Of a DNA stretch of 64,000 bases, positions 26,416 to 35,461 are shown one piece after another. The stretch is from Timaviella obliquedivisa GSE-PSE-MK23-08B. GTDB lineage: Bacteria; Cyanobacteriota; Cyanobacteriia; Elainellales; Elainellaceae. The notes beneath the pieces are model-generated. The model was not told the DNA's origin and ran no database searches. It worked only from the letters and a program-made list of their open reading frames with translations. The translations under genes were made by a program, and so were the position numbers. The first letter of the stretch is position 1; every line of letters starts with the position of its first letter. The DNA is taken from the NCBI GenBank assembly GCA_019358855.1, contig JAHHII010000008.1, forward strand, positions 62,001-126,000, in the 5' to 3' direction.

Positions 26416-26446
26416 CAGTCTTGGTGTAACAGGTTTGGTGTGACAG
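26413..26446 (+). repeat. 14-base direct repeat at the NUDIX stop
   Basis: Two near-identical 14-base units, TAACAGTCTTGGTG and TAACAGGTTTGGTG, with a partial third (TGACAG), starting on the TAA stop codon. Probably a local slippage product. Confidence 0.5.
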
Positions 26447-26447
26447 C

Positions 26448-27512
26448 CTAGGCTGGAACCGCTAGCAGTTGATCCACTTGCTTTGCTGTTTCAAAGAAGT
26501 ATGCCGCGTTTTCTTCTGGGGTTTTGGGTAAAATGCCATGACCCAAATTGAGGATGTGTCCTCGTCTACCAGCTTTGCGAACCGTGTCGAGGATGCGATC
26601 GCGGATCAATGCTTTTGAGCCAAACAGCACGCAAGGGTCAATGTTACCTTGCACCATCATGTTAGAACCCAGCCGTTGCCGCGCTTCCGCCATATCTACT
26701 GTCCAATCAACGCTGATGATATCTACGCCCGATTGACCCATGCGCTCTAACACGCCTGCACTGCCGCTGATGTAGAGAATCATTGGGGTGTCAGGATGCT
26801 TAGCTTTGACTTGACGAACGACCTGCTGCTGATAGGGTAGGGCAAAAGCATCGTAGTCTTGAGGACTGAGTTGCCCTGCCCAAGAATCAAACATTTGCAC
26901 AATCTGTGCGCCCGACTCAATTTGGTAGCAAGCGTAGGCGGCGATCGCATCGGCAAGCTTACTCAAGAGTTGATGCAACATAGCTGGCTCAGAAAACGCC
27001 ATGCCCTTGATGATGCTGTAGTCTTTCGAGCTTTTCCCCTCAACGGCATAAGCTGCCAAAGTCCAGGGGGCGCCGACAAACCCTAGCACCGTTGCCTCAT
27101 TGCCCACTTCTTGCCGCAGGGTTTGCAAAATAGTGCGGATGAACGGCATCGATTCTTCCGGCTCGATTTCGTAAAGTTGATCGATTTGTGCCTGAGTCCG
27201 AATAGCTGGCTCAATGATGGGCCCTTTGCTCTCAATAATGTCGAAGGGAATGCCGATTCCAGGGAGCGGAGTCAAAATGTCTGAAAACAAAATTACGCCA
27301 TCGGGTCGAAACGCGCGCCAAGGTTGTAGTGAAATTTCTACGGCGATCTCTGGATTCTCGGAGCGCTCTCGGAAAGAGGGATGGCGATCGCGCAGTTCCC
27401 GATACTCTTTCATGTAGCGTCCCGCTTGGCGCATCATCCAGACGGGAGGACGCTCTACTGCTTCGCCGCGTGCAGCCCGAAGCAAACAGGGAACTTGATT
27501 GAATCCGGTCAT
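26448..27512 (-). CDS. hemE: Uroporphyrinogen decarboxylase
   Basis: Decarboxylates the four acetates of uroporphyrinogen III to coproporphyrinogen III, the shared trunk of heme and chlorophyll synthesis. 354 residues. Landmarks: [18 protein letters not shown] near the start, [14 protein letters not shown], and [12 protein letters not shown]. The ATG precedes [19 protein letters not shown], the usual start. It stands alone and faces the convergent NUDIX gene. Confidence 0.97.
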   Translation of the reverse strand: MTGFNQVPCLLRAARGEAVERPPVWMMRQAGRYMKEYRELRDRHPSFRERSENPEIAVEISLQPWRAFRPDGVILFSDILTPLPGIGIPFDIIESKGPIIEPAIRTQAQIDQLYEIEPEESMPFIRTILQTLRQEVGNEATVLGFVGAPWTLAAYAVEGKSSKDYSIIKGMAFSEPAMLHQLLSKLADAIAAYACYQIESGAQIVQMFDSWAGQLSPQDYDAFALPYQQQVVRQVKAKHPDTPMILYISGSAGVLERMGQSGVDIISVDWTVDMAEARQRLGSNMMVQGNIDPCVLFGSKALIRDRILDTVRKAGRRGHILNLGHGILPKTPEENAAYFFETAKQVDQLLAVPA

Positions 27513-27671
27513 TGCAACTCCGTCAATTAATGCTAGTAATGCTAAGTCGAGTTTTTAAGCGTAGATGCTAGCCTACCATTGCGCGATCGCCTCTCTGTAA
27601 CCAGCCTTACCAAGCTGTTACAAAAGTTCAGGTTTATTGCATTAATCTGACATTACCTCAAAAGTATGAAC

Positions 27672-27782
27672 CTACTCAAAGCCCCTCGCCTGAAGGAAAG
27701 GGGTTTGGGGAGAGGTCTAGCTGCGTTGCCGACGAAACCTAACCCCTAGCCCCTTCCCTAAGAGGGCAGGGGAACTGGATTT
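27672..27782. repeat. Two GC-rich degenerate repeats in opposite orientation
   Basis: The blocks around 27679-27717 (GCCCCTCGCCTGAAGGAAAG...) and 27736-27775 (CCTAACCCCTAGCCCCTTCC...) are imperfect inverted versions of one another. Each can fold as CCCC...GGGG. They look like the short palindromic intergenic repeats scattered in many filamentous cyanobacterial genomes. The rest of the 293-base gap between hemE and the ferredoxin gene holds nothing else I can recognise. Confidence 0.5.
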
Positions 27783-27805
27783 CATATAGTGATTCAGAAA
27801 CGTCA

Positions 27806-28150
27806 TTAATCCTTGGGCACATCGGTTTTTGGGGCATAGTACAATGAAGTGCCATACAAAACCTGCTCCTGATGAGTTAGCAAAGTGCAGTCGGAGCGCG
27901 GGTAGGCAACGCAAGTGACTGTGTATCCGGCGGCTAATTCAGGCGATCGCAGGAACTTTTGCTCGGCTTGCTCGACTTCTCCCTCTAGCAGCTTGGCAAC
28001 ACAGCCCGAACATTCTCCCAATTTGCAGCCCGCAGGCAACCGGATGCCTGCATCTTCGGCAATATCTAGAATATATTGGTCATCGGGCACTGACAGAGTG
28101 CGATCGAGGGCGATCGCCGGATTCACCAACCGAACCTGATAAACTGCCAT
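27806..28150 (-). CDS. 2Fe-2S plant-type ferredoxin with C-terminal extension
   Basis: 114 residues with a plant-type [2Fe-2S] site: C42, C47, C50 and C80 (AGCKLGECSGCV...TVTCVAYP, spacing CX4CX2CX29C). About 34 residues follow the last ligand, compared with roughly 20 in PetF, and the surrounding sequence (LPAGCKLGECSGC) is unlike photosynthetic PetF. This resembles the less studied FdC ferredoxins, which transfer electrons in special redox roles; that subtype is inference. Divergent from a CDF transporter gene with a 44-base gap. Confidence 0.88.
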   Translation of the reverse strand: MAVYQVRLVNPAIALDRTLSVPDDQYILDIAEDAGIRLPAGCKLGECSGCVAKLLEGEVEQAEQKFLRSPELAAGYTVTCVAYPRSDCTLLTHQEQVLYGTSLYYAPKTDVPKD

Positions 28151-28194
28151 CTCACACTTTTCCTGAACAAGACCTTTTCCAGCGTATCGAAAAA

Positions 28195-29151
28195 ATGCAC
28201 TTTCATTCCCATTTCTGCCGTCCTAGTTGCGATTGCACTGAACCCCCTTCCCGCAAAATTCGACAGCTTTGGATCGCGCTGGCGTTGATTAGCATTTTTG
28301 CCGTTGCAGAACTGTTGGTGGGGTTGTTTAGCCATAGTTTGGCGCTCCTGGCAGAGTCAGGGCATATGCTCTCGGATGCCTTAGCGTTAGGAGTGGCGCT
28401 GTTAGCAACTTGGCTGGCGCAATTGCCTGTTTCGCATCAGGCGACGTTTGGGTATCGACGGGTCGAAATTTTGGCGGCATTGGCGAATGGAGTAAGCTTG
28501 ATGGTTGTAGCGGGTTTGATTGCCTGGGAAGCGATCGCCCACCTTCGAGAGCCGCCTACCGAAATTCTGAGCTTGCCGATGTTAGTCACGGCGGTCGTGG
28601 GTCTGGGCGTGAACAGCCTCAACGCTTTCTTACTGCACGATGATAGCCATCATGATCTCAACTTGCAAGGGGCTTTTCTGCACATGGTGGCGGATGCCGT
28701 TAGCTCGGTGGGAGTCATTGGGGCAGCGATCGCGGTTTGGCTACTCCATTGGAACTGGGCAGATGGAGCGATTAGCCTCAGCGTTGCCGTGTTTATTGGA
28801 ATTGGGGCAATTCCGATCATTCGGCAAAGTTGCAATATTTTGCTCGAAAAAACGCCGCCTCATCTAGATGTAGAGCAAATTCAGACTCATCTGCAAGAGT
28901 TCTTAGGCGTGAAGGCAGTCGATCGCCTTTATGTCTGGACGATCGCCCTGGGTCAGGAAGCGCTATTTGCTGAGTTGACCGTGGATATTCGAGATGGGGA
29001 GGAGCGCGATCGCTTACTAGCAGAAATGCAGGCTTCTGTGCGTGAAAAATACGGCATTCAAGAAATCATTTTTCAAATGACCGCGCCTGTAACCGTGAAT
29101 TTATCAAGACCTGGAATATTGTTGGGCGTGATCAGCAATGAGATGATTTAA
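28195..29151 (+). CDS. Cation diffusion facilitator (zinc or related metal exporter)
   Basis: A 318-residue inner-membrane antiporter of the CDF family that exports Zn2+ or similar divalent metals. About six membrane helices. The intramembrane metal site is visible as H57xxxD61 (GHMLSD) and H163xxxD167 (FLHMVAD), the HD-HD pattern of Zn/Cd transporters. The N-terminus MHFHSHFCRPSCDCTE is His- and Cys-rich and could bind metal. A cytoplasmic C-terminal regulatory domain (about 230-315) follows. The short divergent gap to the ferredoxin gene suggests shared regulation, but no known operator is visible. Confidence 0.93.
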   Translation: MHFHSHFCRPSCDCTEPPSRKIRQLWIALALISIFAVAELLVGLFSHSLALLAESGHMLSDALALGVALLATWLAQLPVSHQATFGYRRVEILAALANGVSLMVVAGLIAWEAIAHLREPPTEILSLPMLVTAVVGLGVNSLNAFLLHDDSHHDLNLQGAFLHMVADAVSSVGVIGAAIAVWLLHWNWADGAISLSVAVFIGIGAIPIIRQSCNILLEKTPPHLDVEQIQTHLQEFLGVKAVDRLYVWTIALGQEALFAELTVDIRDGEERDRLLAEMQASVREKYGIQEIIFQMTAPVTVNLSRPGILLGVISNEMI

Positions 29152-29180
29152 TCTATAAGCTAGTATTTACTGCGCCTGTC

Positions 29181-29969
29181 ATGAAAATTGCTACGTGGAA
29201 CGTTAACTCAATTCGCACTCGGTTGGAACATCTGGTGGGATGGTTAGAGGATAATCCAGTAGACGTGTTATGCGTGCAAGAAACAAAGGTTGTCGATCAA
29301 GATTTTCCTAAGTTACCTATTGAGGCTTTGGGCTACCACACTTATGTTTCAGGGCAAAAGTCTTATAACGGGGTGGCATTGCTCAGCCGATCGCCCCTAA
29401 CCGAGGTCAGCATGGGTTTTACGCCCGTTTTGGGAGAAGCGATCGTCGGTGATTTAGATGATCAAAAACGTATCATTACGGGCGTGTTAGATGGCGTGCG
29501 AATTGTTGATCTTTATGTGCCCAATGGCTCGGCGATCGGTAGTGAAAAGTATGTGTACAAACTGCGTTGGTTAGGGATGCTACGAAACTATTTGAAGGCG
29601 CTCATGATGCAGCACTCCAATTTGTTAGTGTGCGGCGATTTCAATGTTGCTCCCGAAGACCGCGATATCCATGATCCCGTAGGGCGAGAACAGTGCATTA
29701 TGGCTTCCGATATAGAACGGCAAGCGTTGCAACAGGCAATTTTTGATTTGGGCTTATCTGATGCCTTTCGCAAATTTAACCCAGAAGAAGGGCAGTTTAG
29801 CTGGTGGGATTATCGAGCCGCCGCCTTTCGGCGAAATTTGGGCTGGCGGATTGATCACCACTACTTGTCGCCAAACTTGTATGAGCAGGCAAAAAGCTGC
29901 ACTATCGATATTGCTCCCCGCAAACTAGAGAAGCCGAGCGACCATGCGCCCGTGGTGGTTGAGATTTAG
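29181..29969 (+). CDS. xth: Exodeoxyribonuclease III (AP endonuclease)
   Basis: 262-residue Mg2+-dependent AP endonuclease and 3'-exonuclease of base-excision repair. Motifs are intact: MKIATWNVNSIRTRL, VLCVQETKV, LLVCGDFNVAPEDRDIH, WRIDHHYLS, and C-terminal KPSDHAPVVVEI with the catalytic aspartate-histidine pair. It lies 29 bases after the CDF gene and is probably read with it. Confidence 0.95.
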   Translation: MKIATWNVNSIRTRLEHLVGWLEDNPVDVLCVQETKVVDQDFPKLPIEALGYHTYVSGQKSYNGVALLSRSPLTEVSMGFTPVLGEAIVGDLDDQKRIITGVLDGVRIVDLYVPNGSAIGSEKYVYKLRWLGMLRNYLKALMMQHSNLLVCGDFNVAPEDRDIHDPVGREQCIMASDIERQALQQAIFDLGLSDAFRKFNPEEGQFSWWDYRAAAFRRNLGWRIDHHYLSPNLYEQAKSCTIDIAPRKLEKPSDHAPVVVEI

Positions 29970-29982
29970 GAAAAGTTGAAAT

Positions 29983-30204
29983 TTAGATCGATTCCAGCTC
30001 GGTATCTCGTAAATGCGCCTTAAACTTGCCCTCAAATTTTACTAAGAGGGGAAAGTTTGCACTGATAGGTTTGCCATGCCACTCTGAGGCAATACCCACC
30101 ACCTCACCCTCTAAACCCTTAAGGTCAAAGGCTTCGTTTCGATGGGCGGGGTAGTGATAAACCACAACAGATTCTTTGACTCGAACGCGATCGCCAACTT
30201 TCAT
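29983..30204 (-). CDS. ftrV: Ferredoxin-thioredoxin reductase, variable chain
   Basis: 73 residues: MKVGDRVRVKESVVVYHYP, then AFDLKGLEGEVVGI and FPLLVKFEGKFKAHLRD. This is the small SH3-like alpha (variable) subunit that holds the catalytic beta subunit of the FTR, the iron-sulfur enzyme which passes light-derived electrons from ferredoxin to thioredoxin. The catalytic chain FtrC is elsewhere. Convergent with xth, 13 bases apart. Small but unmistakable. Confidence 0.95.
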   Translation of the reverse strand: MKVGDRVRVKESVVVYHYPAHRNEAFDLKGLEGEVVGIASEWHGKPISANFPLLVKFEGKFKAHLRDTELESI

Positions 30205-30393
30205 AGCCTTTTAGTCATCTCTCTTTGAAAACCTGCACTGGGAGTGTCATATCCATTTTTGCTGTTGATCACGACACTTCATCATTTTTGCACATCATGT
30301 TCCTTTCCCATCTTCGAGAAACCTGATTGTTGATCGAGGGTGGCTCCTGGTTCTGCTCTCGAAGCGATCGCCCTCATCTCTGCCTTGACAATC

Positions 30394-32421
30394 CTAGTTA
30401 GAGTCTGGAGATGGACTAGGCAATTGTTGAGACGGTAGAGGCAACGGTTCAGGTTGGCTCAATCTACTTTGGGTAAGCTGCTGCAAAACAATAATGCTGA
30501 ATCCTCCTAAGACAATGCCAATGATGCCGAGCACGAGAACCGCCCCAAAATTCATGGGCTTAGGAATGGCGATCGGTTCGTTAGGAATAGAGGGTTGTTC
30601 TAGAGGCGGCTCTTCTAAATTACTATCATTGCCATAGAGTAGGGCGCGGGATGCGGCTGTAAAGTCTTCAGGATCTGCCGTGTCCATCATCGGATCATCT
30701 TCCGGGTCTTCTATTAACGCAGCCTCAAAGGGTGCATCGGTAACGCGACAGCGCAACATCACAACTGAGGTGTTGTCGTGACCGTTCTTTTTGTTGGCTA
30801 AATCGATCCAAGATCGCACTGCCTGTTCCAAGGAAACCTCGCCCCGGAGGACTTGGCGCGAGTTGTTTTCCCAACTTTGCTCCACGCGATCGCCATCACT
30901 CAATCCATCCGAACACAGCAGCAGCAATCCATCCTCCTCTACAATGAATCGCCGCACTTTTGGATGAAGTAATTCTCCTGCGCGCGTTCCTAAGGCTTGC
31001 GTCAGAGCGCCAGAATCGGGTCTTTGCCTTGCCTCTGCATAAAGATATCGCCCCATAGACACTTCTCGCGTTACCACATCATCATCTACCGTCAGCGTAT
31101 GGCAGTAGTGCGGCGTAATCCAATAGGCACGGCTGTCTCCGACGTTTACCAGGTATAGCTCATGGGCGTTGTGGCTGCCTGCAATACTTTGGGGCAATTG
31201 AATTGCCATGACCAAGGTGGTGCCCATCCGTTGCCGCATCTCTCGGTCTTGAGTATTGTTGCGGGCAGAAATCAGGTTGTTGGTAACCCGGACAATGGAG
31301 GCAAGTTGCTGTTCAATGACTGCTGGACTCGTCGGGGGCTTGTTGGTATGTTCCTGAATTAAAGCACTGATCTGAATTTTGAGCGAACTTAACGCCAGTT
31401 GACTGGCAACCTCGCCGCCTTCGTGCCCACCAATGCCATCGCAAATAATCCCGACATGGGGCAGCAGTTTGTCTGGCACCGACGCAGGCATTGGCGAACT
31501 AGGAAAGCAAGCGTCTTCGTTATGGTCACGTTGGGGCCCCGTGGTCGTTGCTCCAAAAATTTCTAGGTGAAGGGGTTGCCGTGCTGCTTGTTCCAATAAA
31601 ATTTGGTTGAGTTGGGCGCTCAGGGTAAGGGGCACTGTGCCGTGGGAGGCGATCGCCGCTGCAACGCTAAAGGTCGCCAAATCTGCCTGAGTCGCTTCGG
31701 CAAACTGCATGTTTTGAATAAACGCTTGCAGTGCTTTGGCTACGGGGGGCTGGGCGTAGGCAATCCAGGGTCGCCAACAGTTCGCTAAATCTTTAAGCTG
31801 TGGCGAGGTCAGGCGATCGGGAATTAACTCACAGAGTCGGACTCGCCAACCCTCTACTCGGAGGTTGTCGGGTACGAGAAGGCTGGTCGCTACCCCCTGT
31901 TGCTTTAGCGGTTCCCACAGTTGCAGCATCTGCCAAAGCCAGTAGACCTGGCGAACCGCTGAAGTCGAAGACCATTCCGAGGCAAGGGCAGAATAGAGTT
32001 TTCCTGAGGCATCAACAGGAACGTTGTTTAAAAGGAAGATGGGATCTTGTGCCAAAATGCAAAAGCCATACATGCCTGGCACATGGAGTTGATGTGGATA
32101 AAGCTGGAGGTAGGGCTGTACTCCATCGGGAAAGATGGGAATATCGGGAGCTTGAGTCGGCTTTGTTTCTAGCCAAATATTTGAACCCATGACGACGTAG
32201 CGATCGCTAACTAATTCGCCTGCTGGAATTTGCGTCACAGATTCGCCGATCGCCCATAAGTAGCGGTACTCTAACGGAGCTTGGCAGCGATCGCAGACCC
32301 GCTTCCCCAAAACATTATTAGGATAGAGACACCCCAAATTAGAACACTGCATATACAAAGGTGGACTAACCGGAGAATCTAGCGTGGGCGATGGCGGACG
32401 GATAGGACGATCGTTTGTCAT
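30394..32421 (-). CDS. PP2C-type serine/threonine phosphatase, membrane-anchored
   Basis: 675 residues in four parts. (1) A zinc-ribbon-like start with C26, C31, C43 and C46. (2) A central region (about 60-270) resembling a degenerate protein-kinase domain (VSDRYVVMGSNIWLETK; WLWQMLQLWEPLKQQG), inference only. (3) A PP2C phosphatase domain at about 285-545 with metal-binding acidic residues in RDHNEDACF, ICDGIGGHEGGEVAS, CSDGLSDGD and KNGHDNTSVVML. (4) An acidic linker and one hydrophobic helix (about 622-648) before a Pro-rich tail. PP2C enzymes remove phosphate from Ser/Thr; the substrate is unknown. It stands alone. The start ATG 32421 fits the RPIRPPSPTLDS lead. Confidence 0.92.
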   Translation of the reverse strand: MTNDRPIRPPSPTLDSPVSPPLYMQCSNLGCLYPNNVLGKRVCDRCQAPLEYRYLWAIGESVTQIPAGELVSDRYVVMGSNIWLETKPTQAPDIPIFPDGVQPYLQLYPHQLHVPGMYGFCILAQDPIFLLNNVPVDASGKLYSALASEWSSTSAVRQVYWLWQMLQLWEPLKQQGVATSLLVPDNLRVEGWRVRLCELIPDRLTSPQLKDLANCWRPWIAYAQPPVAKALQAFIQNMQFAEATQADLATFSVAAAIASHGTVPLTLSAQLNQILLEQAARQPLHLEIFGATTTGPQRDHNEDACFPSSPMPASVPDKLLPHVGIICDGIGGHEGGEVASQLALSSLKIQISALIQEHTNKPPTSPAVIEQQLASIVRVTNNLISARNNTQDREMRQRMGTTLVMAIQLPQSIAGSHNAHELYLVNVGDSRAYWITPHYCHTLTVDDDVVTREVSMGRYLYAEARQRPDSGALTQALGTRAGELLHPKVRRFIVEEDGLLLLCSDGLSDGDRVEQSWENNSRQVLRGEVSLEQAVRSWIDLANKKNGHDNTSVVMLRCRVTDAPFEAALIEDPEDDPMMDTADPEDFTAASRALLYGNDSNLEEPPLEQPSIPNEPIAIPKPMNFGAVLVLGIIGIVLGGFSIIVLQQLTQSRLSQPEPLPLPSQQLPSPSPDSN

Positions 32422-32479
32422 GGGTTCTAGGGCGCTGAACTCAATTAGTTATAAAGATTAACCCTGAAAGTTAAACTTG

Positions 32480-32537
32480 GGGCTTCTAAACTTGTGGGCT
32501 TCTAAATTTATGGGCTTCTAAACTTATGGGCTTTAAA
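32480..32537 (+). repeat. 16-base tandem repeat, 3.6 copies
   Basis: Units GGGCTTCTAAACTTGT, GGGCTTCTAAATTTAT, GGGCTTCTAAACTTAT and a partial GGGCTTTAAA run from 32480. They lie 60 bases upstream of the phosphatase gene (minus strand), in the 294-base gap. No function is evident; the remainder of the gap has nothing recognisable. Confidence 0.75.
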
Positions 32538-32715
32538 GATCAGAGAGACTCAAAACTTAAGGCTCAAAATCTATTTCGCTCTGAATCGAACCTGAAACTT
32601 AATGATTGTTTACCTTTAGTTCGTCCTTAATCAATCTTTGTTAGCCTACAACCATGATTAGGCATGATGTCTTAGGCAGTTAGTTTGGGAACCCTGACCC
32701 TGGAAGTGCGTCAGA

Positions 32716-33213
32716 ATGCCCGTATTATTTGCGATCGCCCTCAGTTTGGCTCTCTTAATTTCCTTAGCTCTTTCCCCATCCTCTCTCATGACCCTCCCCT
32801 TTCTCTGGCTCATTGCAGGTATTGCCCTCTGTGCGTTGGAATTTGTTTTCCCTACTGCATTTATCGAACTGACAATGGGAATGAGTGCCATCCTTGTCGC
32901 GATCCTGGCTCGATTCATTCCATCCGTAGGAATTCAGGTGGGTGTTTGGCTGGCACTGTCGATTAGCTTGACGCTTTTACTGCGTCGCTTTCTGCCCAAA
33001 CCCCAAAACCGAACTATTGATGATTCTAAAGAAGCCAGGACTTTGACGGGAATTTTGCCAGGACAAACAGGACGAGTGTTGTATGAAGGGAACTCCTGGC
33101 AAGGGCGGTGCGCTGATGAAGAAATGGCGATCGCCGCCAATCAAAAGGTTTACGTGATAGAGCGCCGAGGAACGACCCTCATCGTTATGCCCGAAAACTT
33201 ACTGCATTCTTAA
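32716..33213 (+). CDS. NfeD-family membrane protein
   Basis: A 165-residue short NfeD: two to three N-terminal membrane helices (LPFLWLIAGIALCALEFVF, FIELTMGMSAILVAILAR and VGVWLALSISLTLLL) followed by a C-terminal OB-like domain (GQTGRVLYEGNSWQGRC...VIERRGTTLIVMP). NfeD proteins pair with SPFH/stomatin proteins and shape membrane microdomains; the next gene is exactly such a partner. ATG 32716 is used, but ATG 32788 would give the more usual start at MTLPFLWLI; no strong ribosome-binding site favours either. Confidence 0.88.
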   Translation: MPVLFAIALSLALLISLALSPSSLMTLPFLWLIAGIALCALEFVFPTAFIELTMGMSAILVAILARFIPSVGIQVGVWLALSISLTLLLRRFLPKPQNRTIDDSKEARTLTGILPGQTGRVLYEGNSWQGRCADEEMAIAANQKVYVIERRGTTLIVMPENLLHS

Positions 33214-33275
33214 ATTACTACATTCTTGAAACAATTCCTAAATACAGCCAGTCTTAAACACAGCTAGAGGTTAAC

Positions 33276-34232
33276 ATGGAAGGATTTTTTGCATTCATTA
33301 TTGTCGCTCTAGGCGGAGCCGGCTTAGCAGGATCGGTCAGAATCGTTAATCAGGGCAACGAAGCGCTAGTGGAGCGACTGGGCAGTTACAATAAAAAACT
33401 TTCACCAGGGCTAAACTTTACGTTTCCGTTTGTCGATCGCATTGCTTATCAGGAAACCATCCGCGAGAAAGTCATCGATATTCCTCCCCAATCCTGCATT
33501 ACTCGGGACAACGTTTCTATCTCTGTCGATGCCGTCGTCTATTGGCGCATTGTTGATATGGAAAAGGCTTACTACAAAGTGCAAGATATTCAGTCTGCAA
33601 TGATCAACGTGATTTTGACCCAAATTCGTGCTGAGATGGGTCAGCTAGAACTTGATGAAACCTTTACTGCCCGTTCTGAAATTAACGAACTCCTGCTGCG
33701 TGAACTGGATGTTGCCACCGACCCCTGGGGCGTAAAAGTGACTCGCGTTGAACTTCGTGACATCATTCCCTCTAAGGCTGTGCAAGAAGCCATGGAGCTA
33801 CAAATGTCTGCTGAGCGCCGCAAACGAGCCGCTATTCTCACCTCTGAAGGTGAACGCGAATCTGCCGTCAACAGCGCTAGAGGAAAAGCGGATGCCCAAG
33901 TTCTGAATGCTGAGGCTCAGCAAAAGTCGGTCATTATGAGTGCCGAAGCTGAGCAAAAAGCGACTGTCCTTCGTGCCCAAGCCGCACGTCAGGAGCAAGT
34001 TTTGAAAGCTCAAGCTACTGCCGAGGCTCTCCAAATTATTGCCAAAACTCTTCAGGTTGACCCCAACGCCCGCGAAGCTCTCCAGTTTCTGATGGCGCAA
34101 AACTACCTCGACATGGGTAGCAAAATTGGTGCCAGCGCCAGCAGCAAAGTCATGTTCATGGATCCCCGCGCTATTCCTGCCACAATGGAGGGCATCCGAT
34201 CGATTATTGCTGACAGCAACCCAACCCCCTAA
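33276..34232 (+). CDS. SPFH-domain stomatin-like protein
   Basis: 318 residues: an N-terminal hydrophobic segment ([20 protein letters not shown]), then the SPFH domain ([18 protein letters not shown]...FPFVDRIAY), then a long Ala/Glu/Gln coiled coil (about 170-250) that drives oligomerisation. This is the slipin/QmcA type. Such proteins form large membrane rings that scaffold microdomains and influence FtsH-type proteolysis. It follows NfeD after 62 bases, its standard partner. purQ follows after 71 bases and may be separate. Confidence 0.93.
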   Translation: MEGFFAFIIVALGGAGLAGSVRIVNQGNEALVERLGSYNKKLSPGLNFTFPFVDRIAYQETIREKVIDIPPQSCITRDNVSISVDAVVYWRIVDMEKAYYKVQDIQSAMINVILTQIRAEMGQLELDETFTARSEINELLLRELDVATDPWGVKVTRVELRDIIPSKAVQEAMELQMSAERRKRAAILTSEGERESAVNSARGKADAQVLNAEAQQKSVIMSAEAEQKATVLRAQAARQEQVLKAQATAEALQIIAKTLQVDPNAREALQFLMAQNYLDMGSKIGASASSKVMFMDPRAIPATMEGIRSIIADSNPTP

Positions 34233-34303
34233 TCATCTCCACCCCTGCCCGGTCAGACAACCGAGGCGCTATTCTAAAAAGCATTAGCCCATAGGAACCT
34301 CCC

Positions 34304-34999
34304 ATGAAATTCGGTGTCATCGTCTTCCCAGGCTCAAACTGCGATCGCGACATTGCGATGGTCGTCCGCGATCTCCTGCATCAGCCAACGCGCATGGTCT
34401 GGCATGAAGAGAGTGATCTCTCCGACTTGGACGTGGTGATTATTCCGGGTGGCTTTAGCTACGGCGACTATCTTCGCTGCGGCGCGATCGCTCGCTTTTC
34501 TCCTGCCTTGCAAGCTACTGTTCAACATGCTGAACAAGGCAAGCTGGTGATGGGCATCTGCAACGGGTTCCAAGTCCTTACAGAAGCAGGCTTGCTCCCA
34601 GGCGCACTGATGCGTAATCGAGACTTGCACTTTGTCTGCGATCGCGTTCCTCTCCGCGTCGAGCGCACAGACTCTCCCTGGACACAGAGCTACCAGCCAG
34701 GACAGATTGTTACGCTACCGATCGCCCATGGAGAAGGCAACTACTACGCCGATGCCGAAACCTTGGCAGATTTAGAAAGCCATCATCAAATTCTCTTTCG
34801 CTACTGTACGCCCACTGGCGAGATTAGTCCTGCCGGAAACCCGAATGGCTCCCTCAACAACATTGCTGGCATCTGCAACCGTCGCGGCAACGTTATGGGC
34901 ATGATGCCTCACCCCGAACGCGCTGCCGACCTAATGCTGGGTAACACCGAGGGGCTAAGCGTTTTCAAAGGTGTCTTAGAATCAATGGCGATCGCTTAA
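34304..34999 (+). CDS. purQ: Phosphoribosylformylglycinamidine synthase, glutaminase subunit PurQ
   Basis: 231-residue class I glutamine amidotransferase that supplies ammonia to PurL for the fourth step of purine synthesis. Catalytic cysteine in MGICNGFQVL, and the His/Glu pair in MPHPERAADL; also GGFSYGDYLRCGAIARF. Together with PurL and PurS (not in the window) it forms the cyanobacterial three-subunit enzyme. It starts with MKFGVIVFPGSNCDRD. It ends 4 bases from the convergent usp gene. Confidence 0.96.
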   Translation: MKFGVIVFPGSNCDRDIAMVVRDLLHQPTRMVWHEESDLSDLDVVIIPGGFSYGDYLRCGAIARFSPALQATVQHAEQGKLVMGICNGFQVLTEAGLLPGALMRNRDLHFVCDRVPLRVERTDSPWTQSYQPGQIVTLPIAHGEGNYYADAETLADLESHHQILFRYCTPTGEISPAGNPNGSLNNIAGICNRRGNVMGMMPHPERAADLMLGNTEGLSVFKGVLESMAIA

Positions 35000-35003
35000 G
35001 GGT

Positions 35004-35429
35004 TTAAGTGAAGGGTTTAACGATCAGCACTGAACAATGGGCTTCTTCAGCAACCTGACCACTCACCGAACCTTGTAAAATCCGGCTCATTCCCGTCAGC
35101 CCTCGACTGCCAATCACAATCATGTCAACCTTGTGGATATTGGCGAGGCGAGTAATTTCTTCAGCCGGATCGCCTGTGACGATTTCTAGTTCGCTTTTAC
35201 ATGGCAAAACTGCCTGATATGCCTGGAGCTTGACCAAAGCCTCGTGGGAAATCGACTCTGTTTCGACTTGAGGGCGATCGGCAGCAATATCAGGGTTGTT
35301 GCCTGCGTTGAAAACAACATGGGCAATAATGATTTCAGTTTGAGGTTGAAGCTGAAATTGCAGCAAGGTTTGAACCACCAGTTCCGAAAGGTCAGAGCTA
35401 TCCAAAGCCACCAAAATCTTTTTCAGCAC
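35004..35429 (-). CDS. Universal stress protein A family protein
   Basis: 141 residues. Starts MLKKILVALDSSDLSELV and ends with the ATP-binding motif MIVIGSRGLTGMSRIL followed by GSVSGQVAEEA (G-2X-G-9X-G-S/T), so it probably binds ATP. Cytoplasmic; role in stress physiology is general for the family. It follows hisD on the same strand after 32 bases. Probably co-transcribed, although functionally unrelated. Confidence 0.92.
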   Translation of the reverse strand: MLKKILVALDSSDLSELVVQTLLQFQLQPQTEIIIAHVVFNAGNNPDIAADRPQVETESISHEALVKLQAYQAVLPCKSELEIVTGDPAEEITRLANIHKVDMIVIGSRGLTGMSRILQGSVSGQVAEEAHCSVLIVKPFT

Positions 35430-35461
35430 AGTGGATTTTCCTCATAGAGACTTTTCCTATA

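Noticed and set aside
27717-27914. 65-residue minus-strand frame overlapping the ferredoxin gene and the repeats
   Set aside because: Runs through GC-rich repeats and overlaps a real gene; no support as protein.
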